64,000 nucleotides of DNA, from positions 988,501-1,052,500 of the forward strand of contig NC_013171.1 of assembly GCF_000024105.1 (NCBI RefSeq). The letters are read 5' to 3'. The notes beneath the pieces are model-generated. The model was not told the DNA's origin. It worked only from the letters and a program-made list of their open reading frames with translations, and searched no databases. This stretch comes from Anaerococcus prevotii DSM 20548 (GTDB lineage: Bacteria > Bacillota > Clostridia > Tissierellales > Peptoniphilaceae). Below, one piece after another: positions 35,514 through 44,228 of this stretch. Position 1 is the first letter of the stretch. The number at the start of each line of letters is the position of its first letter. Made by a program: the position numbers and the translations under genes.

Positions 35514-36716
35514 TTAAAACATAGCTTCTACAAATGTTTTGGAGTCAAATTTCTCTAAATCATTTATTCCTTCACCAACTCCAATATATTTAACTGGTAC
35601 TTCTAGCTCAACTTGTAGAGGAAAAATTACCCCTCCCTTGGCTGTTCCATCTAGTTTAGTAAGAATAAGGCCTGAAATGTCTGTAACATTTTTAAATTCT
35701 CTTAGCTGGCTTACTGCGTTCTGTCCAGTCGTTGCATCAAGAACTAATAGATTATCTCTACTAGCTCCCTTAGCGTGCGTATCTATAGTTTTATTAATTT
35801 TTTCTAACTCTTTCATTAAGTTTTTCTTGTTATGAAGACGTCCTGCTGTATCGCAAATTAATACATCGGAATTTTTGGCTTTAGCTGATTTTATAGCATC
35901 GAATATAACTGCAGATGGGTCAGACCCTTCTTTATGCGATATCATTTCTATATCAGACTTTTCGGCCCATTCTCCTAATTGTTCTATGGCTGCTGCCCTA
36001 AATGTATCAGCGGCTGCTAGCATGACATTCTTTCCTTCTTTTTTGAGATTATTCGCAAGCTTACCGATAGTTGTGGTCTTGCCTACACCATTTACTCCTA
36101 TCACAAGAATTACTGATAAATTCTTATCTGCAATATTTAGATTATTGTCTAGATTTTTCTCATCAAGCTTTTTAATCATTATTTCTTGTAGGACTGGATA
36201 AATTTGATCTGCTTCTTTAATACTTCTTTTTTTGATTTCATCTCTAAGCTCATCTACTATCTCTAATGTGGATTTCATTCCAATATCCGCAGATATAAGA
36301 ATTTCTTCTAATTCCTCATATAAATCATCATCTATTTTTACGTTTCTAGTGAATAGATTTGTTAGACCTTGACTAAACTGATCACGAGTTTTACTTAAAC
36401 CTTTTTTAATCTTTGCAAAAAATCCAATACCCTCATCAGCTTTATCTAATAATTCATCCTTATCTATTTCTTCTTCATCTACTTCATCCGATCTATTAAA
36501 ATTATAGTCTACACTTTCTGACTCATTATCTTTATTAATCGAATTTTCATAGGAAGGTTCCATAGAATCATTTTCTTCTTTTTCTTCTTTTTCTTCTTTT
36601 TCTTCAAGAAAATTCTCGTATACTTCAGTTGAATCCTCTACTTCAGTATTTTCCTCTAATTCTTTCTCTTCCTTAATTTCTTCTTGGTTTTTCTTTCTCT
36701 TAAAAAAATCAAACAT
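35514..36716 (-). CDS. ftsY: Signal recognition particle receptor FtsY
   Basis: A 400-residue SRP receptor GTPase. The N-terminal ~95 residues are a strongly acidic A-domain used for membrane contact. The NG domain follows, with IGVNGVGKTTTIGKLANNL, AADTFRAAAIEQL, CDTAGRLHN and ILTKLDGTAKGG. A second ATG three bases upstream is possible, but the chosen one has better spacing from AAGGAG. A 9-bp tandem repeat encodes a Lys-Glu-Glu run in the A-domain. ffh is not in the window. Confidence 0.97.
   Translation of the reverse strand: MFDFFKRKKNQEEIKEEKELEENTEVEDSTEVYENFLEEKEEKEEKEENDSMEPSYENSINKDNESESVDYNFNRSDEVDEEEIDKDELLDKADEGIGFFAKIKKGLSKTRDQFSQGLTNLFTRNVKIDDDLYEELEEILISADIGMKSTLEIVDELRDEIKKRSIKEADQIYPVLQEIMIKKLDEKNLDNNLNIADKNLSVILVIGVNGVGKTTTIGKLANNLKKEGKNVMLAAADTFRAAAIEQLGEWAEKSDIEMISHKEGSDPSAVIFDAIKSAKAKNSDVLICDTAGRLHNKKNLMKELEKINKTIDTHAKGASRDNLLVLDATTGQNAVSQLREFKNVTDISGLILTKLDGTAKGGVIFPLQVELEVPVKYIGVGEGINDLEKFDSKTFVEAMF
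36573..36605. repeat. 9-bp tandem repeat in ftsY
   Basis: Three full copies of TTCTTCTTT plus a partial fourth, read on the plus strand. They encode KEE repeats in the acidic N-terminal domain of FtsY. Being a multiple of three, copy-number changes would keep the frame. Confidence 0.8.
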
Positions 36717-36725
36717 CATAACTCC

Positions 36726-39098
36726 TTAATTAATGTTCGTTGGATTTAGGGCAGGTATGAAACTTGTATCTTTATATTTATTTATATATTTAATCCTTAA
36801 TCTATTAATAATATCAATAACATTATTTAGCCCATCATCGTCAACTTTTATTAATATATTATACCTAAATTTATTGTTAATTCTTGCAATTTTACATGGA
36901 TTAGGTCCTATAAGCTCAATACTAGTATTATTTAGTAATTTAGAAATATCTTTATAAAGTTTCTTGGAAATATCTACGGCCCTAAGCCTCGATTCATTGA
37001 CTACCCTTATGGTCAAGATATTCTTATAAGGCGGGTAATTAAAGGCTCTCCTAAGTTTTAGTTCATTTTCATAGAAAGCTTCGTAATCATTGTTCTTCGC
37101 TGCCTGAATTACAAAGTTATCTGGCCTATATGTTTGAATTATAACCCTTCCTTTTATTTTATCTCTACCTGCCCTTCCAGATACTTGAGTTAGTAATTGA
37201 AAGGTAGTTTCATTCGCCTTAAAGTCACCCACATTTAGACTTAAATCCGCCGATATAATTCCTACTAATGATACATTCTTAAAGTCTAAACCCTTAGCAA
37301 TCATTTGTGTTCCCAAAAGAATATCGATTTTGTTATTCTTCATATCTCTATACATCATTTCATATAAGTTTTTATTAGTAGCTGTCATTGAATCCATTCT
37401 TAAAATATTAGCATTTGGGAAGAAATTTCTTACTTCTTCCTCTAACTTTTCAGTTCCTGCTCCAAACTCCTTGATTTTTTTGGAATGACATACTGGACAA
37501 ATTCTTACTTGATTTTTAGTCCTGCCACAATAATGACAAACTAGCTTATCTACATTTTTATGATAGGTCATAGCTACATCACAAGCTTCACATTTTATAA
37601 CATGACCACAGGATCTGCAAAAGGTGAAGGAATCATGTCCAACCTTATTAAGAAACAATATTGTTTGCTCAGAATTTTTAAGGTTGTTTTCTATTTCCCT
37701 ATATAATTTTTTAGAAATCATGGAGAAATTAGATTCTTTGAGTTCCTCTCTCATGTCGACAATGTCGATACTAGGCATATGGTTATTTACTCTATTATTA
37801 AGCTTTATTAGCTCAAAATCACCTTCTTCGACCCTAGCCATACTTCTTATTGAGGGAGTCGCTGTTGCAAGTATTAGATTGCAGGAGTGGGCTCTAGCTC
37901 TTTCTATAGCTATTTCATCTGTATGATACTTAGGATCTTGGGATGAAACATAGGATTGATCGTGCTCTTCATCAATAATAATTATGCCAAGATTTCTAAA
38001 AGGAGCAAATATTGCAGATCGTGCACCGATTACAATTTTAACTTCTCCATTATTTATCATTCTCCATTGATTGAAGCGTTCTTTAGGCGTGAGTCTAGAA
38101 TGCATAATTGCTATTTTTTCATTAAATCTTCCCTTAAATCTTTCAATTGTTTGAGGAGTAAGAGAGATTTCTGGTACTAGAATAATTGCCTCTTTCCCCT
38201 CACTTATTACTTTTTCAACCATTTGTAGGAAAATTTCTGTCTTGCCGCTACCAGTAACTCCATATAAAAGGAAGTGTCCTTTTCTATCATTATTTATAGT
38301 ATCATAAGCTTTTTGTTGCTCATCATTTAAGGTAAACTTATTATATTTCCTGTATAAATCGCTAATCTCTTTTTCTTTTTCCTTTTTAGTTATGGAAATT
38401 ATACTTTTACTAATGAGAGCATTTAGGCTAGATTTACCCGCTTTTGTATTGGCAAGTAACTCTTTAACTTCTGTTATGCCATTTTCTTTAAGATAATTAA
38501 CAATTTCAATTTGTTTATGTGCTCTTGAATTTATTTTTTCTTCATTCATTTTAGTTAAATCTGCGTACTCATCATAACTAATTTTTTGACTAGATTTGAC
38601 ATCAAAAGTTTCTTTTACTATTTTTTCTTGTAAATAATAATCAAGTTTTCCTCTGTAGTCTGAAAACTTCCTCGCAATATCTTTAATTTCCCTTTTTTCT
38701 TTAAGATAATCAAGAAAGTCATTTGAAAGTTCACTAACATTTTGATAGTAAACATGAATATCCTTGATTTTAGTTGGAGGCATAACTTGCTTTAGACCTG
38801 CTTGTATTGGGGAGATATATCTTTTAGACATAAAAAAAGCTAAATCCATAAGTTCATTTGAAATTAGCTTTCTATCATCAATAAGGTCTATTATCTCTTT
38901 AATTTTAAAGTTTATATCTGAATCTAAATCGTCTACTAACTCATAGATGAAAGCCACATAAGTTTTGTTTCCCCCACCAAAAGGAACAAGGACCCTCCTA
39001 GCTATAGATATATCATCAACTAGTCTATCAGGAACTTTATAAGTAAAACTTCTATCTAAAAATCTACTATTAGTATCTAAAATAACTTTTGCGAACAA
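36726..39098 (-). CDS. priA: Primosomal protein PriA (replication restart helicase)
   Basis: A 790-residue 3'-5' helicase that reloads the replisome at stalled forks. The N-terminal 3'-DNA-binding domain is followed by Walker A GVTGSGKTEIFLQM (about residue 290) and the DEEH box IIIDEEHDQSYVS. The zinc-binding cysteines lie in CRSCGHVIKCEACDVAM and HYCGR...CPVCHSKK. QMIAKGLDFKNVSLVG and the C-terminal domain are present. It follows coaBC with a 4-base gap. def and fmt, which follow priA in many Firmicutes, are replaced by ftsY. Confidence 0.97.
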   Translation of the reverse strand: MFAKVILDTNSRFLDRSFTYKVPDRLVDDISIARRVLVPFGGGNKTYVAFIYELVDDLDSDINFKIKEIIDLIDDRKLISNELMDLAFFMSKRYISPIQAGLKQVMPPTKIKDIHVYYQNVSELSNDFLDYLKEKREIKDIARKFSDYRGKLDYYLQEKIVKETFDVKSSQKISYDEYADLTKMNEEKINSRAHKQIEIVNYLKENGITEVKELLANTKAGKSSLNALISKSIISITKKEKEKEISDLYRKYNKFTLNDEQQKAYDTINNDRKGHFLLYGVTGSGKTEIFLQMVEKVISEGKEAIILVPEISLTPQTIERFKGRFNEKIAIMHSRLTPKERFNQWRMINNGEVKIVIGARSAIFAPFRNLGIIIIDEEHDQSYVSSQDPKYHTDEIAIERARAHSCNLILATATPSIRSMARVEEGDFELIKLNNRVNNHMPSIDIVDMREELKESNFSMISKKLYREIENNLKNSEQTILFLNKVGHDSFTFCRSCGHVIKCEACDVAMTYHKNVDKLVCHYCGRTKNQVRICPVCHSKKIKEFGAGTEKLEEEVRNFFPNANILRMDSMTATNKNLYEMMYRDMKNNKIDILLGTQMIAKGLDFKNVSLVGIISADLSLNVGDFKANETTFQLLTQVSGRAGRDKIKGRVIIQTYRPDNFVIQAAKNNDYEAFYENELKLRRAFNYPPYKNILTIRVVNESRLRAVDISKKLYKDISKLLNNTSIELIGPNPCKIARINNKFRYNILIKVDDDGLNNVIDIINRLRIKYINKYKDTSFIPALNPTNIN

Positions 39099-39102
39099 AA
39101 CA

Positions 39103-40275
39103 TCACCTTAATAAATCAAGTATCTTATTTGCAAGTTCATCCTTAGGCATAATTCCTAATTCTTCGATATTATCTTTACATATGATACTTGCAATATTAG
39201 TATCTACATTAAAGCCTGCTCCCCATTTAGTAAGATCATTGGCAATTATATAGTCGAGATTTTTTCTTTTTAACTTATCTTTAGCATTTTCAACTAAGTC
39301 ATCAGTTTCAGCAGCAAAACCAATTATTTTTTGTTTATTTTTCTTGCTTGCAAAATACTTAACTATATCAGGATTTTCAATAAGGTCTAGTTCTAAATTA
39401 TTTCCTGTTTTCTTAAGTTTTCTATCACTTGGGTTCTCAACCCTATAATCAACTGGAGCTGCTGACATAATCAAGGCATCGGATGAATCAAAATATCTCT
39501 CTATTGTATTTTTCATTTCTTCATTTGTCTTGACTTCTATCCTTGTGATTCCTTCAATTTCAAATGGTTTTACAGGACCTGATACTAGTATAACTTCTGC
39601 ACCTCTTTTTTTTGCTTCATTGGCAATATTATAACCCATTTTACCACTAGACTTATTGGTTATATATCTAACGTAGTCAATCAGTTCAACAGTTGGTCCT
39701 GCAGAAATAATTATTTTCTTATCCTTAAGATCTTTCTCCGTAAAATAATCCTCTAAATATTCTACAATCTTACTTGGTTCTTCAAGCCTACCGTCACCAA
39801 CAGTATTACATGCGAGGATTCCAGCTTTCGGCCTAATGATTTTAACTCCGAAGCTTTTTAGGATATCCAGGTTCCTAACTGTAGCTTTATTCTTTAACAT
39901 ATTGGTATTCATAGATGGAGCTATGATTACATCCTTATCGCACGCAAGGTATGAAGCAGTTAAGAAGTTATCTGCTATTCCATTAGCCATCTTAGCAATG
40001 GTATTAGCACTTGCTGGTGCAATGAGAAAAACATCTGCCCACTTAGGTAGGTCTATATGATGAACTGATTCATGACTTCCTTCGAACAAATCTGAATAAA
40101 CTTTGCATCTACCCATAGTTTCGAAACTAATCGGACTTACAAATTTACTTGCAGATTCTGTCATTATAATTTTTAGATTAGCATTTTTCTTCTTTAGTCT
40201 GGAGCAAAGGTCTAATACCTTATATGCTGCAATACCCCCACTTACTCCCAGAAGAATATTTTTGCCTTCTAGCAT
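39103..40275 (-). CDS. coaBC: Bifunctional CoaBC (phosphopantothenoylcysteine synthetase/decarboxylase)
   Basis: Two steps of coenzyme A synthesis in one protein of 390 residues. The N-terminal flavoprotein decarboxylase has GVSGGIAAYKVLDLCSRL, the catalytic-His region ESVHHIDLPKWAD, PASANTIAKMANGIADN and PSMNTNM. The C-terminal synthetase has ISAGPTVELIDYVRYITNKS and a Rossmann-type fold. The gmk-rpoZ-coaBC-priA order is conserved in Firmicutes. Confidence 0.96.
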   Translation of the reverse strand: MLEGKNILLGVSGGIAAYKVLDLCSRLKKKNANLKIIMTESASKFVSPISFETMGRCKVYSDLFEGSHESVHHIDLPKWADVFLIAPASANTIAKMANGIADNFLTASYLACDKDVIIAPSMNTNMLKNKATVRNLDILKSFGVKIIRPKAGILACNTVGDGRLEEPSKIVEYLEDYFTEKDLKDKKIIISAGPTVELIDYVRYITNKSSGKMGYNIANEAKKRGAEVILVSGPVKPFEIEGITRIEVKTNEEMKNTIERYFDSSDALIMSAAPVDYRVENPSDRKLKKTGNNLELDLIENPDIVKYFASKKNKQKIIGFAAETDDLVENAKDKLKRKNLDYIIANDLTKWGAGFNVDTNIASIICKDNIEELGIMPKDELANKILDLLR

Positions 40276-40457
40276 TTTTTGCTAACTTTCCCTTCTATAA
40301 CTTCATTTAATGCTTGAGTTACTGGCTTAGCCTCTACTTTTTCTGTCAAAGGAGCCGAACCATTAACAATCCTTCTTGCTCTTTTGGCACACATCATGCA
40401 AATTTCATATCTGCTTGGACTAATTTCGCTTAATTTTTTAAATGATGGATTATTCAT
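40269..40457 (-). CDS. rpoZ: RNA polymerase omega subunit
   Basis: A 62-residue omega subunit. PSFKKLSEISPSRYEICMM and CAKRARRIV match the family, and EAKPVTQALNEVIEGK is the C-terminal half. The ATG at 40457 is 7 bases from GGAG. An ATG at 40463 is also possible. It lies between gmk and coaBC and overlaps both. Confidence 0.93.
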   Translation of the reverse strand: MNNPSFKKLSEISPSRYEICMMCAKRARRIVNGSAPLTEKVEAKPVTQALNEVIEGKVSKKC

Positions 40458-41058
40458 TATCATTCTCCTTAAAATCTAAATTTTCTTCCCTAAAAACCTT
40501 GTGCTTCTCTGCGTTTATAATTTCATTAACAGATGTAATAGCAGTATTTAAATGGTCGTTAACTACCAAATAATCATAGTCTTTGATATACTCGAGCTCT
40601 TTTCTGGCATTATGCATCCTAATTTTAATGTCTTCGTCAGTTTCTGTACCTCTACCAACAATCCTGTTTTTAAGTTCGGTAAGTGATGGTGGTGCCAAAA
40701 AAATAAAGACCCCATTATCAGTATTTTTCTTGATATTTATAGCGCCCTGTACATCTATTTCCAATATTACAATTTTTCCTTCATTGATTTTATTCTCAAC
40801 AAAATCTTTGGGAGTGCCGTAGTAGTTATTGTGAACGTGAGCATATTCAAGGAATTTATCTTCTTCTATCATTTTCTCAAATTCTTCATGGCTTATGTAA
40901 AAATAACTTACTCCCTCTATTTCCCCATCTCTTTTCTTCCTGGTTGTGGCAGATACAGAATATACTAAGTTAGTTTGTGTATTCATAAGATCGTGTAAAA
41001 CAGTACCTTTTCCAACTCCTGATGGACCAGATATTACTAATAAAAATCCCTTTTTCAT
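40450..41058 (-). CDS. gmk: Guanylate kinase
   Basis: Phosphorylates GMP to GDP. The P-loop ISGPSGVGKGTVLHDL is at residues 9-24. ATTRKKRDGEIEGVSYFYIS binds GMP, and EFLEYAHVHNNYYGTP and the lid FIFLAPPSLTELKNRIVGRG follow. At 202 residues it is full length. It heads the operon gmk-rpoZ-coaBC-priA and is divergent from rqcH. A minus-strand TATAAT lies about 20 bases upstream. Confidence 0.97.
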   Translation of the reverse strand: MKKGFLLVISGPSGVGKGTVLHDLMNTQTNLVYSVSATTRKKRDGEIEGVSYFYISHEEFEKMIEEDKFLEYAHVHNNYYGTPKDFVENKINEGKIVILEIDVQGAINIKKNTDNGVFIFLAPPSLTELKNRIVGRGTETDEDIKIRMHNARKELEYIKDYDYLVVNDHLNTAITSVNEIINAEKHKVFREENLDFKENDNE

Positions 41059-41102
41059 TTTGCCCCCTTATTATAGTTATTCTACTTTTAGCCTCAGCTT
41101 AC

Positions 41103-41130
41103 TTCAAGTATACAAAAATAATTGTATAAT
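41103..41130 (+). promoter_or_regulatory. Promoter of rqcH
   Basis: TTCAAG (41103-41108), a 16-bp spacer and TATAAT (41125-41130), followed 6 bases later by AGGAGGTGATT and the start codon. The leader is very short. Confidence 0.5.
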
Positions 41131-41147
41131 GCTTAGGAGGTGATTAA

Positions 41148-42896
41148 ATGAGCTATGATGGAATAGTTACACGTAAAATAGTTAATGAGCTTAGAGAAAA
41201 ATTATTGGGAGGAAAGATTCAAAAAGTTACTCAACCTTCTAAAAACGATATTGTATTTAATGTTTATTCCATGGGTAAAAACTACAAATTATTACTTAGT
41301 GCGAATAATAATGAAGCTAGAATAAATATTACAAATAAAAAATATGAAAATCCAGATGTCCCACCTAATTTTTGTATGGTACTAAGAAAGCATATAAATC
41401 AAGGTAAAATCATAGATATAAGCCAAAGAGGACTAGATAGAGTTGTTATATTTTCAATCTCTTCAATAGACGAGATGGGCTTTGATACATCTAAGAAGCT
41501 TATAGTAGAAATTATGGGGAAATATTCAAATATAATCTTAGTAGATGATAATTACAAAATAATTGATGCTATAAAAAAAGTAAATAGTCATATGTCATCA
41601 GTTAGAGAAATATTTCCATCACTTAAGTATGAATTTATTGAAGATGATAAAGAAGATATAATGAAGGATGATTTCAAGTTAGATATTAAAACCCTAGATC
41701 AGAGGCTTTCAGATGAGCAAGTTCCTTACAAAATCTTCCATCAAAATTATACAGGCTTTTCCCCTGCTGTAGGTAAAGAATTGGTTTTTAGGGCAGGAAT
41801 TGATGATAGAATTAACTGGGGACTTGTAAGCGAAGATGAGAAAAGAAAATTAGATAAACTTTTGGACGAATTATCTTATGATATAAGAAATAATAATTTA
41901 TCTAGTTTTGTGTACAAAGATAATATAAAAGTGAAAGACTTTCACTGTATTAATTTTACTCATTTATCCTTTAATAAGGAAGAAAATGAAACTATGAGTG
42001 AATCTGTAGAGGTATTTTTCACTACAAACAAAACCCATGATAGATTGAACCAAAAAAAATCCGATTTAAATAAAAAACTAAATTCTAGTATCAAATCAGT
42101 TAAAAGGAAAGTCAAGATTCTTAGTTCTAATTTGGATAAGAAAGATTCCATAGATAAGTTTAAAAAAAGAGGAGATTTACTATCTGCTAATGTATATAAG
42201 ATTAATAAAGGAGACAAATCAGTTAAGGTTTTAAATTATTATAAGAATAATCAAGAAACAGTAATAAATCTCGATCCACAAAAAACTCCCTGGGAAAATG
42301 TTGAGGCAAACTATACTAGGTCTAAAAAACTTAAAGCTTCCTATGATTATGCCAAAAAGGACCTGCCAAAGCAAAATGAACTACTAGCTTACCTTGAACA
42401 AACTAAAGACTTTATAAATAGGTCAAATAGTATTGAAGATTTAACAGATATTAGAGAAGAACTAGTGGAAATGAAAATTATTAAGAAAAAAGCTAAGAAT
42501 AAAAAGAAATCTTCCAAGAAATCAAAACCATATCACTATGTTACTAAAAACTCAAGCGATATATATGTAGGTAAAAATAGTAAGCAAAATGATTATATTA
42601 CTCTAAAGCTTGCCAACAAAGATGATTTTTGGTTTCACATTAAGGACCTTCCAGGAAGCCATGTTGTATTAAGAAATGACAATATAGATGAAGATGACAT
42701 AAAGATAGCAGCTTATCTTGCCGCAATAAATTCGTCAGTTTCTAGAGGTAATAAAGTAGATATAGATTATACTCAAAAGAAGAATGTAAATAAAGCTAAG
42801 GGTGCAAAACCAGGAATGGTATACTATACTGATTTCAATACAATTACAATTGATACAAGTATAGATTTAAAAGTTCACTATAAAGAAGTTAAATAA
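41148..42896 (+). CDS. rqcH: RqcH (NFACT-family ribosome quality control factor)
   Basis: A 582-residue protein formerly called fibronectin-binding protein A. RqcH adds C-terminal alanine tails to nascent chains stuck on free 50S subunits. NFACT-N begins MSYDGIVTRKIVNELREKL. A coiled coil (about residues 300-440) follows. The NFACT-R domain carries DDFWFHIKDLPGSHVVLR. The basic stretch KKKAKNKKKSSKKSKP precedes NFACT-R. Its pathway partner YlmH is encoded at 1468. It is transcribed alone. Confidence 0.95.
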   Translation: MSYDGIVTRKIVNELREKLLGGKIQKVTQPSKNDIVFNVYSMGKNYKLLLSANNNEARINITNKKYENPDVPPNFCMVLRKHINQGKIIDISQRGLDRVVIFSISSIDEMGFDTSKKLIVEIMGKYSNIILVDDNYKIIDAIKKVNSHMSSVREIFPSLKYEFIEDDKEDIMKDDFKLDIKTLDQRLSDEQVPYKIFHQNYTGFSPAVGKELVFRAGIDDRINWGLVSEDEKRKLDKLLDELSYDIRNNNLSSFVYKDNIKVKDFHCINFTHLSFNKEENETMSESVEVFFTTNKTHDRLNQKKSDLNKKLNSSIKSVKRKVKILSSNLDKKDSIDKFKKRGDLLSANVYKINKGDKSVKVLNYYKNNQETVINLDPQKTPWENVEANYTRSKKLKASYDYAKKDLPKQNELLAYLEQTKDFINRSNSIEDLTDIREELVEMKIIKKKAKNKKKSSKKSKPYHYVTKNSSDIYVGKNSKQNDYITLKLANKDDFWFHIKDLPGSHVVLRNDNIDEDDIKIAAYLAAINSSVSRGNKVDIDYTQKKNVNKAKGAKPGMVYYTDFNTITIDTSIDLKVHYKEVK

Positions 42897-42935
42897 CTAA
42901 AAACCGGTTCTTTATTTCAAGACCGGTTTTTAGTT
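42895..42935. terminator. Bidirectional terminator between rqcH and hup
   Basis: The arms 42895-42908 and 42922-42935 (AACTAAAAACCGGT and its complement) form a perfect 14-bp stem with A-rich and T-rich ends, suitable for both convergent genes. It begins within the rqcH stop codon. Confidence 0.85.
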
Positions 42936-42941
42936 GCTTTA

Positions 42942-43220
42942 TTATTTATTAACTGCTTCTTTAAGTGTTTTACCAGCTTTGAACACTGGAGCTTTAGAAG
43001 CTGGGATTTGAATAACTTCTTCAGGTTTTCTTGGGTTTCTTCCTTCTCTAGCTTTTCTATCTCTTACTTCGAAAGTTCCAAAACCAACAAGTTGAACCTT
43101 ATCACCTTCTACTAGTGACTCAGTTACTGTTTCAAGAAATGCATTTAATGCTTTTTCTGCTTCGCTTTTTTTAAGACCACTTTTTTCTGAAATATTAATT
43201 AATAATTCTGATTTATTCAT
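42942..43220 (-). CDS. hup: DNA-binding protein HU
   Basis: A 92-residue histone-like protein starting MNKSELLINISEKSGLKKSE. The family signature GFGTFEVRDRKAREGRNPRK covers the DNA-binding arm. AGGAGG stands before the ATG and a near-consensus promoter precedes it, as expected for an abundant nucleoid protein. It is the only HU gene in the window. Confidence 0.97.
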   Translation of the reverse strand: MNKSELLINISEKSGLKKSEAEKALNAFLETVTESLVEGDKVQLVGFGTFEVRDRKAREGRNPRKPEEVIQIPASKAPVFKAGKTLKEAVNK

Positions 43221-43265
43221 ATTTCCTCCTATAAATCAATATAATTCTGTTTAACTCTAAGATAG

Positions 43266-43294
43266 ATTATACATAAGAAATAAACTAATTTCAA
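43266..43294 (-). promoter_or_regulatory. Promoter of hup
   Basis: On the minus strand, TTGAAA (43294-43289), a 17-bp spacer and TATAAT (43271-43266), the best-spaced consensus promoter in the window. No terminator separates it from the upstream lipoprotein gene. Confidence 0.75.
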
Positions 43295-43301
43295 GCCTTT
43301 C

Positions 43302-44228
43302 CTACACAAAAACCTTAATCTTACTTTCTTTTATAAGCCTGTTGAGGTAGTCGTAGTAGGAATTTTTTATATAAATATCCTTTGCTTTGAGTAATAGATC
43401 ATTTTCATTTTCATTATATGAATTTATCATAAGTATACAATACTTTCCTTTATGCTCAAATATATTGCTTATCTCATCTTTTTCCTTAACCTTAGATTCC
43501 AATAGTAGTTGATCGTTTATATAAACGAAATCGGAATTTATAATTGAGTAGTTCCTTGCGTTTTTATTAAGGAATGATTTAAAACTTTTTGCATCTGTAA
43601 TTTTATCTTTGATATTTTTAGCGACATTCTCATCATCGAATACCAAGACGTTATACTTGTATAGCCTATGAAGATTCTTATCTTTGTTATAAAAATCAAC
43701 TACATCTTTATCTTGAACCTTGTTCTTCTTAAGGTAGAGATCAAAATGAGCCTTCCTTATAGAATCATTATATAAGATATCATTAATAGAGTTTTCATTA
43801 AACCCTAAGGCGAGGATATTTGCCTTAAGTGAATCCTCACCATTTAGTTTATCTGAAAGATTATTCTTTAAACTATTTGATCCATTATCATCTAATTTAA
43901 TATTATTAGACTCTAAATCTTTTTTCATAACTTGATCTTTAATCATAGAGTCAACAAGTTCATCTCTTAGTATTTGATCATTAGTCTTCCCGTTTTTGCT
44001 CTTATTTTCTAAGTAAGATTCACCGTAGACCTTGCTATAATAGGCCTGATAAAATCTTAATTCTTTTGAATATAAATCACTCGAAATGGTCTTTCCATCA
44101 ACACTTGCTATGATGTTGCTAGTAGTTCTATCCTTACTATTACATGAAGTAAGTGTGGCAAATAACAAAAACGCTGTTAGTAAAATCTTACTTGTTTTCG
44201 TCTTCAGATTCTTTATTGTTTGCTTCAT
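43302..44228 (-). CDS. PrsA-like lipoprotein with degenerate PPIase region
   Basis: A 308-residue lipoprotein. A basic n-region and hydrophobic segment end in the lipobox LTSC. A SurA/PrsA-type N-terminal helical domain covers about residues 35-185 (ASVDGKTISSDLYSKELRFY). The following region aligns in order with the parvulin domain of PrsA, but it lacks the ASHILV and GGAVGAFSKGQM-type motifs. Prolyl isomerase activity is therefore unlikely. It overlaps the true prsA gene by 41 bases and probably arose by duplication. It may act as a holdase chaperone (inference). Confidence 0.75.
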   Translation of the reverse strand: MKQTIKNLKTKTSKILLTAFLLFATLTSCNSKDRTTSNIIASVDGKTISSDLYSKELRFYQAYYSKVYGESYLENKSKNGKTNDQILRDELVDSMIKDQVMKKDLESNNIKLDDNGSNSLKNNLSDKLNGEDSLKANILALGFNENSINDILYNDSIRKAHFDLYLKKNKVQDKDVVDFYNKDKNLHRLYKYNVLVFDDENVAKNIKDKITDAKSFKSFLNKNARNYSIINSDFVYINDQLLLESKVKEKDEISNIFEHKGKYCILMINSYNENENDLLLKAKDIYIKNSYYDYLNRLIKESKIKVFV

